From Notospermus geniculatus (lineage: Eukaryota; Nemertea; Pilidiophora; Heteronemertea; Lineidae): a DNA stretch of 64,000 bases. The translations under genes and the position numbers were made by a program. The notes beneath the pieces were generated by a model, which saw only the letters and a program-made list of their open reading frames with translations, had not been told where the DNA came from and searched no databases. Location of the stretch: positions 96,619-160,618 of the forward strand of contig NMRB01000770.1 of NCBI GenBank assembly GCA_002633025.1. Direction: 5' to 3'. Of this stretch, positions 34,084 to 44,204 are shown in pieces (position 1 is the stretch's first letter; every line of letters starts with the position of its first letter).

Positions 34084-34199
34084 GCCAACGGTATGTGATA
34101 AACCTTGGAAACAGTGAAACCTTGGAAACAGTCAGAAAACCTTGAAACGAGTCTACGCAGTGCCGTTAGATATTCCAGTTTTTAGTGCTACCCAATAAT

Positions 34200-34660
34200 A
34201 AATTAAGCATGGTATCGAGATTGGGGATTCCCCAGGGGATTGCCAAAGGGGAATCCCGGTATGAGATATTGTGTTCTGATGTATTTTTTATGTACTCTCC
34301 TTGATGATCTTTCTTGTGTTATTTCTTGTGATCAGGTAGCAACTTGCAAAGGAAATATAGCAGAGCGAATTCATGTTGTTTTTTAGCCTTTCAAAATTGA
34401 ATGTCTCATAAAAAATTGTCGATATAACAGGTAATATAAAATTGATACATCTGCTTCGTATTGTTAGCATCTAGCAAACACGTGTGTTCATGTCATCAGA
34501 TCTACATGTAGATCTGTTCATGTTCTTTGTTTTACCAGTTGACAAGTGTCGGTGTAAAGCGCTCTAAACCTCTTTTTAAGCGGTTCATTTAATCAAGGTA
34601 GGCCTATAGGCCTAGGGTACATTGCGATCGCTAAGACGATCGGCAGTCAATAATTTGTCA
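34200..34660. other. no supported gene
   Basis: A small palindrome GGGGATTCCCCAGGGGATTG near 34224 resembles one at 18272. Otherwise nothing recognised. Confidence 0.35.
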
Positions 34661-34689
34661 ATTTGAAGCACTTCATTCATTCAATCATC

Positions 34690-35400
34690 TGATCATGCCG
34701 CCTGCCTGCCACGGCACGGCGTAGCCGTAGGCCATTAGGCCCTAACGTACATAAAATGCACGCCATGCACCGCACAATGTACAGTACTTGTAGTGCAGCA
34801 TCCTGGAACTCCACGTGTATTGGCTACATCCATGACAGAATAAAGACTACGAGCGTAGGGCCAGGGACCTAGTCGGAGGGCGGAGCGATGTCACAACCCT
34901 TGGCCTTGGTCATGTTGGTAGCCAAGATGGTAGGCTAGCTAACTGCGGGGCGCTGATGGTCGGGTCCGCCTGACTGATGGCGGGTGCGATACCGGTATAG
35001 GCCTATGATCTGTAGCCTATAGGCCTAGGCCTACATGCCTACATTTTACATATTATAGGCCTACCTGGGCCTAGGCCTAGTTAGGATAGGCCGATGGCTG
35101 CCGATGCATGTAGGCCTAGCCTACGGTACCATATAGGCCTAGGTCCAGGCCTATATTATAAGGGCCTAGGCCTAGGCCTATCGGTCGTGCTAATTACCGT
35201 CCTCCACCGGCCGGTAAAAACCTTCCTCGGAGAAGGATGTGCTGGCAGCTGGGCCCCGTAGTTGCCCCACCCACCCACCTACCCCTACACTGCCGAACGG
35301 GCGCCACCTGCCCTAGGCCTAGCCCGCTCGACCCGCGGAGACCGGTCTCATTCAGTGTCTTTGGACTTCAGAATCAGACGGGCCATCTTTTACTGTTAAG
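34690..35400 (+). promoter_or_regulatory. CpG- and AGGCCT-rich stretch upstream of the micro-exon gene (possible promoter/first exon)
   Basis: This is one of the most G+C-rich segments of the window. It includes many TAGGCCTA-type strings (34600-35190) and a segment rich in CCACCCACCC and CCGGCCGG (about 35200-35350). It lies just upstream of the first exon I can support (35623). That exon starts in phase 2, so an upstream coding exon must exist; I could not choose one. A promoter role is inference from position and composition only. Confidence 0.3.
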
Positions 35401-35622
35401 GGTGGAACGAGTTTAGAATCCCCGATCAGTGCCCAAAAAATGTCATCGATTGACGGAATAAGTTGCATTGTGCTATAGGATGTCGGATGTCTTGTTTGTA
35501 ATGGCCAGAATCACAGTCTTTTGTAGCTCCTGTCCATGTCGATGTACACAATGTAGGCCTACCAGTAGCTGTAATGGTCATGATATACCCATAGTAATAA
35601 TACATCAAATTCATATTTTCAG

Positions 35623-35737
35623 CTACGGTACCAACCCAAAAATGTGTTCAAGACCAGCTGTTCAAATGCCAAAAGCAGGAAGCATGTATGATCTGAACTG
35701 TGCCAGTGAATATTCATTTGGCTTCATCGATGAAGAA
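35623..35737 (+). CDS. exon A of the micro-exon/OTU/MULE gene
   Basis: 115 nt between TATTTTCAG and a consensus donor GTAAGT. It reads one base plus 38 codons: YGTNPKMCSRPAVQMPKAGS, then MYDLNCASEYSFGFIDEE. Ends in phase 0. The open frame, the strong donor and the downstream phase match support it. No domain recognised; the end is acidic. Confidence 0.6.
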
Positions 35738-35809
35738 GTAAGTGATGAAGTAAATGTTTTCCTTAGTATTAGTGGTGTTTGAATATCCTTCTTCTGTAGG
35801 CCTGAGCCA

Positions 35810-36019
35810 CCATACCAGTCAAGTCTGATGAGAATACATCACATAAATCCTGGGTTTTTGATTTCAACGTCACAGAGGTCAAAGTTCAAAATCTACTGTC
35901 TGGTGGCATTTGAAAAATAGAATTTTGATAGAATTTTGCGGCCAACACAGAAAAGGCAGTTTGCAATCCTCACACCACTAACTCTGTCTGAGGGTCACAG
36001 AGGTGAGCACAATGGCCCT
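35810..36019 (+). repeat. 'AGCTCACCTCTGTG' family fragment (3' part), copy 2
   Basis: Contains CACATAAATCCTGGGTTTTTGATTT, GTCACAGAGGTCAAAGTTC and the family 3' end CACAGAGGTGAGCACAATGGCC. The flank GGCC..GGCCATTTCATTT is now split by the foldback element at 36022-36737. Lies in the first intron. Confidence 0.6.
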
Positions 36020-36021
36020 TA

Positions 36022-36737
36022 GTCCAGTCAAAATAGCCCAAAAATGGGCCAAATCTCACACTAATTGCAAGAGAAATGAAACCACTTGTTTTTTGTTCCT
36101 CTGGACCCACCTCATCACTGACTGAAAATTCCACACAATAAGATGTGTGGAACATGGCGAAATTTCAGGATGATTGTATCCTTTTCAGCTTTCTACAGGA
36201 GGTACGAGTACTTTGTACAGGAGAATGAGACAGGATGTACAACTAACTTTTGAACGGTTGGATTTACACCCAATAAATGTATTACAAACAGATAGAAATA
36301 TGGTACCTCTTAATCGAAAAATCATGTTTTTTGTAGTTTTTAACCAGTTACGTAATTGGAAACGGCGTTTTTATGTATTTTGACCCATTTTGTGTTAACT
36401 TGCATAGAACGGCATTTCTTATTACATAAAACAATTAAAAACATGCTTACCTGCTTCTAAGGTGCCATGTTTCTATCTGTTGGTAATACATTTATGGGGT
36501 GTAAATCCAACCGTTCATAAGTTAGTTGTACATCGGTTCCCATCCTCCTGTACAAAGCTGTTCTTAGGTCCAATGATAAAGTCGGTTCCAAAAATTCAAA
36601 CCCCCAGAAAAATATGTTCCACACCTAGAACTGATTGGAATTTTTGATATATTACTTTATGTACTTAAAGAAGACAAATAAAAGTGGTTTCATTTTTCTT
36701 GCAATTAGTGTGACTTTTAAGCCTATTTTGACTGGAC
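36022..36737. mobile_element. 716-bp fully palindromic element with TA duplication
   Basis: Ends GTCCAGTCAAAATAG / CTATTTTGACTGGAC with TA on both sides (36020-36021 and 36738-36739). The arms extend inward almost to the centre (GTTGGATTTACACCC.ATAA / TTATGGGGTGTAAATCCAAC). Mariner-type foldback element without a transposase, inserted in the first intron beside a repeat end. Confidence 0.75.
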
Positions 36738-36910
36738 TACCTGGCCATTTCATTTCATTAACCATTGATAGGTAGTAAATGGCAAACCATTGATTTTGGC
36801 ATCCTGATTATTGAATGCTTATTTTCTCCAAACCATGGTATACCCATCACCTCTCAGCTGCACTTCACCCAAGGTGAGAAGTGCCTTTTTTAGCAGTTGC
36901 AATGCCTTTT

Positions 36911-37133
36911 TAGCTCACCTCTGTGGAGGTGAGCTTCTCTCATGGTGTGTCGTCCGTCGTACGTCGTCGTCCGTCGTCGTTAACAGGGGTGGCACGTTTC
37001 TAAACCGCTTGGGTTACAAACTTGAAATTTGGTGTACAGGTACCCTATGGTAAAAACTATCTCTGGACCGAAACTTAGCGCTGTTGCTTGTACACTCTGG
37101 CCTGTAGGGGGCGCTTTGTGAAAACCTTCTTTC
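36911..37133 (+). mobile_element. 'AGCTCACCTCTGTG' family, copy 3 (5' part, cut by gap)
   Basis: Head TTTAGCTCACCTCTGTGGAG, then (CGTC)n, GTTAACAGGGGTGGCACGTT and CTGGCCTGTAGGGGGCGCTT. The 133-N gap follows, and beyond it the sequence is intronic, so the rest of this copy is missing or hidden. Confidence 0.65.
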
Positions 37134-37374
37134 NNNNNNNNNNNNNNNNNNNNNNNNNNNNNNNNNNNNNNNNNNNNNNNNNNNNNNNNNNNNNNNNNNN
37201 NNNNNNNNNNNNNNNNNNNNNNNNNNNNNNNNNNNNNNNNNNNNNNNNNNNNNNNNNNNNNNNNNNTTTACTTTCGTTTTCCTTTAATCAATTCCAAAGG
37301 TGAAGAGTGCTGTTTTACCAATGCCTTTTTGCTTTTTAGCAGTCTCATTTTTCGCAGTATCATTGGTTTTGCAG

Positions 37375-37440
37375 GATACTCATTCTCCAAGGTCTCTATC
37401 ACCGCCATGTCCACCTGGCTTCCTGTCATGTAGGCCTAAG
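37375..37440 (+). CDS. micro-exon B (66 nt)
   Basis: Acceptor TTTTGCAG, donor GTAAGG. Encodes DTHSPRSLSPPCPPGFLSCR then PK, in phase 0. First member of the duplicated Ser/Pro-rich set and the most diverged of the DT-type copies. Confidence 0.6.
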
Positions 37441-37587
37441 GTAAGGACTAGGTGAAATGAAAGGTGCTTCACTCAGGGTTTACTTGGTTTACTTTCATTT
37501 CCCCTGAATGAAATCCAGAGGTGAGAAGTACTTTTTTATCAATGCTTTTTTACCATGACGCTTTGTACTGGTTCACAATACATGCAG

Positions 37588-37641
37588 GATACTCCATCAC
37601 CAAGGTCTCCATCTCCACCACCTGGCTTCCTGTCATATAAT
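37588..37641 (+). CDS. micro-exon C (54 nt)
   Basis: Acceptor ACATGCAG (weak pyrimidine tract), donor GTAAGC. Encodes DTPSPRSPSPPPGFLSYN in phase 0. Identical at the base level to micro-exons D and E, so the duplication is recent or gene conversion has acted. Confidence 0.6.
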
Positions 37642-37750
37642 GTAAGCACTAGGTGAAATGAAATCTGATATTGCTCAAGAGTTTTTTTTAGCAATGCCTT
37701 TTTTCCATGACGTTTTGTACGGGTTCACAATACATGTATTGCTTTTGCAG

Positions 37751-37804
37751 GATACTCCATCACCAAGGTCTCCATCTCCACCACCTGGCTTCCTGTCATA
37801 TAAT
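37751..37804 (+). CDS. micro-exon D (54 nt)
   Basis: Acceptor TTGCTTTTGCAG, donor GTAAGC. Same 18-codon sequence as C and E. Only 109 bp of intron separates it from C. The intron pieces are duplicated too (GCAATGCCTTTTTTCCATGA). Confidence 0.65.
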
Positions 37805-37847
37805 GTAAGCACTAGGTGAAATGAAATTTGATGTTGCTCAGAGTTTT

Positions 37848-38985
37848 TAGCTCACCTCTGTGAGGTGAGCTTCTCTCATGGTGTGTGTCGTCCGTCGTCG
37901 TCGTTAACAGGGGTGGCACGTTTCTAAACCGCTTGGGCAACAAACTTGAAATTTGGTGTACAGGTACCCTATGGTAAAAACTATCTCTGGACCGAAACTT
38001 AGCGCTGCTGCTTGTACGCTCTGGCCTGTAGGGGGCGCTTTGTGAAAACCTTCTTTTGGCCGTATCTCCTGAACGCTGTTAGCTAGAACCACGGATCTTT
38101 TATGGTGGGTTCCCCTGATGAGACTACATCACATTAATCCCGGGTTGATTTGACCTACTTTTCAAGGTCACAGAGGTCAAAGTTCAAAATTCACTGTTTG
38201 GTGGCACATTTCATGGCTATTTGACATAGAGTGTTGTGATTTGGTGTGAAGATATATCTAGGCACCCTGCACAAATGCACCAAATTTCAACACGATCGGA
38301 CTTCAAATTATGGCCGCCAGGAAGCCATCTTGAAAAATGGACTTTGATCCACATATTAATAGGAGTAGGTAGGATGTTTAAACATTGTCAAAATTTGTAT
38401 CTAGGTACCATATAAATATATGATAAATTTCAGTCAGATTCGACGTCAAATATGGCCGCCAGGGAGCCATCTTGAAAAATGGACTTCGACCCACACCTCA
38501 TAAATAGTGGTAGCTAGAATGCTTTAACCGTGCCTAAATATGTGTCTTGGTACCGTCTACGTATGCCAAATTTCCGTTCGATTGGACTTCAACATGGCTG
38601 CCAGGCGGCCATCTTGAAAAATTGACTTTGGCCATATCTCATCGGTAGTAAATGTTACGATGTTTCAATGTTGTCTGAATATCTATGCAAGTAATATCCT
38701 GTACATTCCTGCGAAAATTTCAGTCCCAATGAACGTCACGTGTGGCCACCTTGAAAAATAGACAGGAAAGCAGTTTGTCCACAAATATCACTTGTATTCA
38801 TTGTATTCAGAAATTGTACTCCTTCTGGGTGCCATCACCTGAGTTTATGTCACTGACTGATAATACTGATCAGATCATAAAAATACTTCTTGGTGTGTTC
38901 AACTTTGTCGTATCTGTACTGATCCTTCAACATTCACCATGAGAGTCACAGAATTATCACAGAGGTGAGCACAATGGCCGTGGCC
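37848..38985 (+). mobile_element. 'AGCTCACCTCTGTG' family, copy 4 (complete, ~1.14 kb)
   Basis: The reference copy. It has the head TTTAGCTCACCTCTGTGAGG (a self-complementary hairpin) and ends CACAGAGGTGAGCACAATGG, giving a ~13-bp terminal inverted repeat GCTCACCTCTGTG. The body holds about five diverged ~100-bp sub-repeats ending in ATGGCCGCCAGG.AGCCATCTTGAAAAA. No ORF. It sits in the intron between micro-exons D and E. Confidence 0.75.
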
Positions 38986-39060
38986 ATTTCATTTAGCAAT
39001 GCCTTTTCCCATGACATTTTGTACGGGTTCACAATACATGTACCGGTATTGCTTTTGCAG

Positions 39061-39114
39061 GATACTCCATCACCAAGGTCTCCATCTCCACCACCTGGCT
39101 TCCTGTCATATAAT
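39061..39114 (+). CDS. micro-exon E (54 nt)
   Basis: Acceptor TTGCTTTTGCAG, donor GTAAGC. Same 18 codons as C and D. Its 5' intron shows the same GCAATGCCTTTT..CATGAC sequence as the copies to the left, now split by the repeat at 37.85-38.98 kb. Confidence 0.65.
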
Positions 39115-39480
39115 GTAAGCACTAGGTGAAATGAAATCTGATACTGCTCAAGAGTTAACTTGGTTCATTCACTCTCATTTCTCCTGAATCAAATGCATTG
39201 GTGGGTTGCTATTATTACCTGGGGTATGTCACTTTAGATAACTAGGAACAGGCAGGACATTCTTCAGGTCGCTGCAGCCAGCAGGTTTCAACACGGGTTC
39301 AAGAACGAGTATGACGTCAGGGACGTTGGGAAAAGGAACCAATGGCAGGCCTTGACGTTTAAGGCGAGCTGTTTTTGTGAATAAGCACCTTAAAAAAGTA
39401 AAGGTCTGCAATGGGCACGCCAGTTCCTTATTCAGTTAATCAATTATTATGTCCATTCTTTCACCTGCCAAGATACAGGC

Positions 39481-39786
39481 CCGTATTCTTAAACCTTCCT
39501 TTAAATAGGCCTAAAGTAGACCTTTATAGAGGCTTCCTTTACTGAGGAGTTCCTTTGCTGAAGGTTCCTTTAACAAATGGTATTCAAGAACCATACTTTA
39601 TCTTTCCTTAAATAAAGGATTTCCTGTAATAAAGGAAGGTTCTTGAAATGACCCAACCTTTGCTAAAGGAAGGTAGATAAAGATGTCCTTTAACTCGAGA
39701 CAAGGTTGGTTCTTGAAATAAAATTTAGCTAAAGGTTGACTTAAAGGCTCCCTTAACGCTAAAGGAACGTTCTAGAATATGGGCCA
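39481..39786. mobile_element. hairpin element with GGCCCGTATTCTTAAACCTT ends
   Basis: Begins GGCCCGTATTCTTAAACC and ends TTCTAGAATATGGGCC. The interior is a run of imperfect CTTTA/TAAAG repeats (AAGGAAGGTTCTTGAAAT). It belongs to the same broad GGCCCGTATTC-ended group as the 20.0-kb palindrome. Lies in the intron before micro-exon F; its right half is duplicated at 40148-40310. Confidence 0.55.
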
Positions 39787-39815
39787 CAGTATTCACAATT
39801 TCATTGCTTTTGCAG

Positions 39816-39881
39816 AATGATCCTTCATCACCGATGTCTCTGTCACCAATGCCCGCTGCTTCCAGCTTATCATCATGCAAG
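39816..39881 (+). CDS. micro-exon F (66 nt)
   Basis: Acceptor TTGCTTTTGCAG, donor GTGAGC. Encodes NDPSSPMSLSPMPAASSLSS then CK. Phase 0, same 22-codon length as B. Near-identical copy at 40341-40406. Confidence 0.65.
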
Positions 39882-40010
39882 GTGAGCATTTGAAATGATA
39901 AATGTGCATTTTATAGACAATAGACAGAACACAGAAAATTTCATCTTTTGTGTCGTTGTCTGATCTATTTATCAATCATTACACAGCATCTAGTCCATCT
40001 AGACCTTGGT

Positions 40011-40146
40011 GATACTCCATCACCAAGGTCTCCATCTCCACCACCTGGCTTCCTGTCATATAATGTAAGCACTAGGTGAAATGAAATCTGATATTGCTCA
40101 AGAGTTTTTTTTAGCAATGCCTTTTTTCCATGACGTTTTGTACGGG
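40011..40146 (+). repeat. displaced copy of micro-exon C/D and its intron, no acceptor
   Basis: Repeats 37588-37709 (54-nt exon plus GTAAGC donor and intron) but is preceded by CCTTGGT rather than CAG. It ends at the single N (40147), after which 39631-40001 is repeated. It looks like a misassembled or recombined tandem copy, not a usable exon. Confidence 0.6.
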
Positions 40147-40340
40147 NCCTGTAATAAAGGAAGGTTCTTGAAATGACCCAACCTTTGCTAAAGGAAGGTA
40201 GATAAAGATGTCCTTTAACTCGAGACAAGGTTGGTTCTTGAAATAAAATTTAGCTAAAGGTTGACTTAAAGGCTCCCTTAACGCTAAAGGAACGTTCTAG
40301 AATATGGGCCACAGTATTCACAATTTCATTGCTTTTGCAG

Positions 40341-40406
40341 AATGATCCTTCATCACCGATGTCTCTGTCACCAATGTCCGCTGCTCCCAGCTTATCATCA
40401 TGCAAG
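40341..40406 (+). CDS. micro-exon H (66 nt), copy of F
   Basis: Acceptor TTGCTTTTGCAG, donor GTGAGC. Differs from F by two bases (MPAAS becomes MSAAP). It could be a true second copy or the other haplotype of F joined at the N at 40147. Confidence 0.5.
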
Positions 40407-40863
40407 GTGAGCATTTGAAATGATAAATGTGCATTTTATAGACAATAGACAGAACACAGAAAATTTCATCTTTTGTGTCGTTGTCTGATCTATTTATCAA
40501 TCATTACACAGCATCTAGTCCAGTTGGAGTTGGCCAGGCATGCCAGGTGTACCGATATGGTCCGCTGGAGGCTTGTTATGTGTACCTGTGCGAGGTCAAC
40601 CTACACTGAAGACGTACTTACCTCCATAGTGACCCTTTAGAGATGTACATGTATTTGTTATGATCGTTCACTTGCTGTAATATGCCAGTTGAATAAGTTC
40701 ATGATAGATGAAAAGTCAACTACATGTACCGGTATATGCATACGCATACAATCATGCATACATGTTAACAAAAATTCATAAGCGTGCAATAAGTACAAAT
40801 GTCACACCAGGATAGAACAAGGTGTCGCAATTTAAAATGTTGGCATAATCCACAATGCCTGTA

Positions 40864-41601
40864 CAGTTAAGCCCGAATTTATTCATACCGCATGAAAAAT
40901 TATAGGAAAAATGTTTAGAAAATACAAATAAGCTGAACTTGCACGTCTTAGGCTTCATTGCATGACATTTAATCGGAATGTACAGAGATTTAAGAAATAC
41001 CGGCAAAATATCACAGAAATGTCACAATTTCAAAAAATATGAAAAACCCAACTTTTGAAAATTTCAAATATCTGATTCGAAATCGACATCATATCGTCCT
41101 ATGACCAATTCTAAAAACTGCAGTGAAGAAAGTTTTGAAAAATCTCACTTCGATTATGTGCAATTGCAAAATATCAATTGAATTTTCAAATTTGATACTT
41201 TGATAATTTCAAGAATTTTGAAAACAATCGAATGCCATCAGGTCCACATAGTCCAAAAAGGCATCAAAATCATGCAGATTTTCAAAATTATGCCGCAAAA
41301 ACAAAGAGGTATATTCATGCAAATATTTCTTCAGAAAGGTTCCACGATATGGTTGTATGATATGAAATCAATTTCGAATCAAATATCTGAAATTTTCAAA
41401 AGTTAGGTTTTTCATGATATTTTGAAATTTGATATCTTCGTGATATTTTGCCAATATTTTTCAATCTCTGTACATTTCGACTATTAGTCGAAGTCACTAA
41501 CTGAAGCCAAAGACGTGCAATTGCAACTGACAGGTATTTTCTACCGGTAACTATTTTTTCTATAATTTTTCATGGGGTGTGAATAAATTTGGGCTTAACT
41601 G
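40864..41601. mobile_element. 738-bp palindromic element with CAGTTAAGCCC ends
   Basis: Ends CAGTTAAGCCCGAATTTATTC / GAATAAATTTGGGCTTAACTG, with TA at the left flank and CA at the right. The arms are complementary over most of the length (CTTTTGAAAATTTCAAATATC / GATATCTGAAATTTTCAAAAG type). Mariner-type foldback in an intron. Its A+T-rich open frames are not genes. Confidence 0.65.
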
Positions 41602-41678
41602 CATGTATTTACTTTGTTACTTTTGACGGTGATCTCAATTGTTGTTTTCATTTAAACTTTGCAACATTTCTTTGACAG

Positions 41679-41713
41679 GATACTTCCAATTCTCCATCTG
41701 TTACTTGTGAAAG
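41679..41713 (+). CDS. exon I (35 nt)
   Basis: Acceptor TTTCTTTGACAG, donor GAAAG|GTACAA. Encodes DTSNSPSVTCE plus two bases (AG), still Ser/Pro-rich and starting with DT like the micro-exons. Those two bases are completed to an Arg codon by the first base of the OTU exon at 43659. Confidence 0.55.
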
Positions 41714-41984
41714 GTACAACATAACTAAGATATTTGATTTGCATCTTCAAACTCCTGCATCTTGTTATAATACTAACCACTTGTACACAAAATGTATTGT
41801 TATAACGCAATATTTGTTCAATTTCTTAACGTTCAATAAAAACGTCATTTGTTTTTATATCACTGTTAAGTTGAATTATTTTGAGGTTGTTTATTGTTGA
41901 GTCATGGTATCCTTGACCTTGTGCTGCAAAAGGTTCATTCACAAATGGATCAAGGTCATTTTCCTGTCCCTACCATGACTTCAT

Positions 41985-42190
41985 TGTTTATATTCAGTGT
42001 TTGTATGTTTACATTACGTTATTTTGGACTTTTGGGATATTGAATATTTTTGGTATCAAAAGGATTTCTAGAGGGGCATGCCACCAACAAATTACTCCTA
42101 CGACAAAAAAGACTGGACACAAACAAACCAAGCATAAGTAAAAAATGATTTTCATGACCCACGAAATTACCTGTGGTTATCTTTAGGCAG
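41985..42190 (-). repeat. dispersed repeat, copy 2 (inverted partner of 10.8 kb)
   Basis: On the minus strand it carries the same block order as 10795-11040: GTCCAGTCTTTTTTGTC, GTAATTTGTTGGTGGCAT, GCCCCTCTAGAAATCC. Lies in the intron before the OTU exon. Confidence 0.65.
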
Positions 42191-42500
42191 GAACTATTTG
42201 TATCACCATGGAGGATGCAAAGAATTCTGCTGCTGGATGAGAAATGAACGTGAAGACCTACGCCAGTGATTCAAGCATCTCATATTATTGCATGAAGTAA
42301 TGCACCCAGGTCCCTGGGTGTCGTATTGTTGCTGAAGTAGCTGTTGGAGTTCCCATTCCCACTGCTGCAATGTTAGTTTAACACATTGTACATATCAGGT
42401 GCATGAGCTGTGGTTTAAGACACAGGCATCTCATTCTCAGGTCTACCCATGAGGAGGGTGGTTGTGACATGGTCATGATGGATAGCTTTATTTGACTTAA

Positions 42501-42719
42501 GCCTAGGTCACAAATGCACCGGGCCCCGTGCGATTTTCCCCACCCAGCGGCTTGCTGTGGATTTTAGAGACTGAAACTCGGATCTCAGATGAATTATGCC
42601 GAAATCGCCTCAATGGATAAGCGCAAATTAGATTAGATCAAACTGGGCATCGTAGAAATAGGCCAAAATGTCTGTTTTTACTCGCCGTACGGGCCCCGGA
42701 GTGGATATGTGACTGGGGC
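42501..42719. mobile_element. 219-bp MITE with perfect TTAA duplication
   Basis: TTAA at 42497-42500 and 42720-42723. Ends GCCTAGGTCACAAATGCACC / GGATATGTGACTGGGGC, with GGGCCC near both termini. piggyBac-like target. No ORF. Confidence 0.7.
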
Positions 42720-43149
42720 TTAACATGTAGGAGTAGTTGAGTTATTATGGTTGAAAACAAATGTACAAAATATCCACCCTTTTACACCAAGTTGACTTAT
42801 TCCTGATCATTCTTCACAGTTGTCCTCCATACCATGTGACACCGTGCTCACTTTAAATTTTGATATCATTCCATGATGGTCTGTTGTGAGCCCATACATC
42901 AGTAGCCATTGACAATCCAAAAGCTGAATTGCTGTATTCTCCAAAAGAACTACCAAACTATTGCAAGTCAATGTTCATTGACAATGTTCATTGACAATAT
43001 CAGTTACAGCATGCTCATAATATAAGTGTTCTGTAGGAATGTTATGACTCAATGAGTAATATGAATAAACACCCGTAAATGCTTTTACTTGAAATTTGTA
43101 TGAAATAGAAATCGGGTTTCTAAGGGTGAAAGACATTGCTTCCTACCAT

Positions 43150-43236
43150 AATCGAACCCACGGACCCTCGCATAAGGCATCAATCGCCAGCACTAAGGGG
43201 CAGCACGCCTTAAACCACTAGGCCAAATCCCCATCT
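43150..43236 (-). tRNA. tRNA-like sequence (probably SINE head or pseudo-tRNA)
   Basis: The minus strand has an A-box-like TGGCCTAGTGGTTTAAGGCG and a B box GGGTTCGATTATGG with extra bases between, like a class II tRNA with a long variable arm. The T stem is mismatched, so a working tRNA is unlikely. Lies in the intron before the OTU exon. Confidence 0.4.
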
Positions 43237-43658
43237 TCAAAAAAGATGGTTCAACTTGAAATTTGCAATACAAATGCACTGGGCAATGCTGTACAAATCT
43301 AAGTAAAACCATTTGCTAAGTCTTTATTCATATGAACCAATGTCTCAAAAAGGTCAGTTTTTGCTGGGAAAAGGGATCATGGTTATCACCTCTTGTCGGA
43401 TTGGCTGGTCATTGTGCCAAACTTCGACAATAATTTTTCATGAATGTGCATGTTCGAACATCACAAAACATTAACGTTGCTGTCGTTTGGCAAACAGAAT
43501 CAAACTTTTTGTTGCAAACACAGGAAAAGATAAGTTTACTGATGTTTGCAAACAATTCTCTGTCAGATTGTGGCGGGATCACAGTCTTGTTTCAAAACAT
43601 ATCAATGCTACTACTGTCTATCCCAAAAACTCCCTAAAATGCTTTTAATTCACAATAG

Positions 43659-44173
43659 GTCCACGGCAGATTTCCAAGTTGTACCAATTTATGGAGATGG
43701 ATACTGTATAGTGAATGCCTTCCGTGCTTCCCTTGGCAGTCAGAGATCAACAAGAGAAGTACTGCATGCTGTCAAGAATGAAATTCTCACCAACATTGAC
43801 CACTACAGTCCTTACCTGACGGTCGACAGAGATGTCATCGAAGACTTATACGCCTATATTAATAATGGCAATTATTCTAATGGCATTGGTGATATTATCT
43901 TCAATGCCCTGTCGAATCTGTTTGGAGTGAAGATCATCGTCCACGTCGTGGGCGGAGGCAAAATAACCCTGCTGCCAAGGAAACTGGTTTTAAGGGACGT
44001 GGTGCACGTGAGAAAAAATGGTGAACATTATGACGGCCTGCGTTTGATGAGTTGTCACAAGCCAGAAGATGAATTGATGGTGACTGATAAGGTCGCGAAG
44101 ACTGAAGGATCATCCGTGTCTGACCCAATATTAATAGATGACAGCGATGATGACGCTTGTACTGAGGTTAAGG
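43659..44173 (+). CDS. OTU-family cysteine protease exon
   Basis: 515 nt, acceptor TTCACAATAG, donor GG|GTAGGT. The protein begins STADFQVVPIYGDGYCIVNA. The catalytic nucleophile is the Cys of GDGYC (codon 43705-43707) and the Asp two residues before it lies in the usual D-G-x-C context. The His box is EHYDGL near 44025-44040. The length of about 130 residues suits an OTU domain. After it come the words SDPILIDDSDDDACTEV: a hydrophobic core followed by acidic residues, which resembles a SUMO-interacting motif. OTU proteases remove ubiquitin or related modifiers; here it would be fused to a transposase. The longer open frame from 43546 includes intronic sequence. Confidence 0.75.
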
Positions 44174-44204
44174 GTAGGTTTTTATTATTCGGAATACCAT
44201 GGTA

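Larger units (their letters stand above)
30065..34150 (-). mobile_element. CR1-group non-LTR retrotransposon, nearly full length
   Basis: Extent inferred from three parts. The 5' UTR (about 34150-34084) contains the repeated motif AACCTTGGAAACAG; a second copy of this UTR is at 51.6 kb. ORF2 follows at 34083-30772, with C-terminal remnants to 30313. The 3' UTR has CCGGGGCTGAGGCAGGATGC and a GATAAGATAAGAT terminal repeat near 30065. No ORF1 was recognised. Mobility is by target-primed reverse transcription in the nucleus. The copy is inactivated by one in-frame stop at 31084-31086 and by an inverted duplication near its 3' end. Confidence 0.8.

Noticed and set aside
40864-41601. Open frames in the A+T-rich palindrome considered as micro-gene exons
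   Set aside because: The segment is a foldback transposon, and the frames are mirrored on the other arm.
43546-43658. Extension of the OTU protein upstream to the Met at 43546
   Set aside because: The stretch before 43659 is intron-like, and the acceptor TTCACAATAG with matching phase to the 35-nt exon explains the start better.
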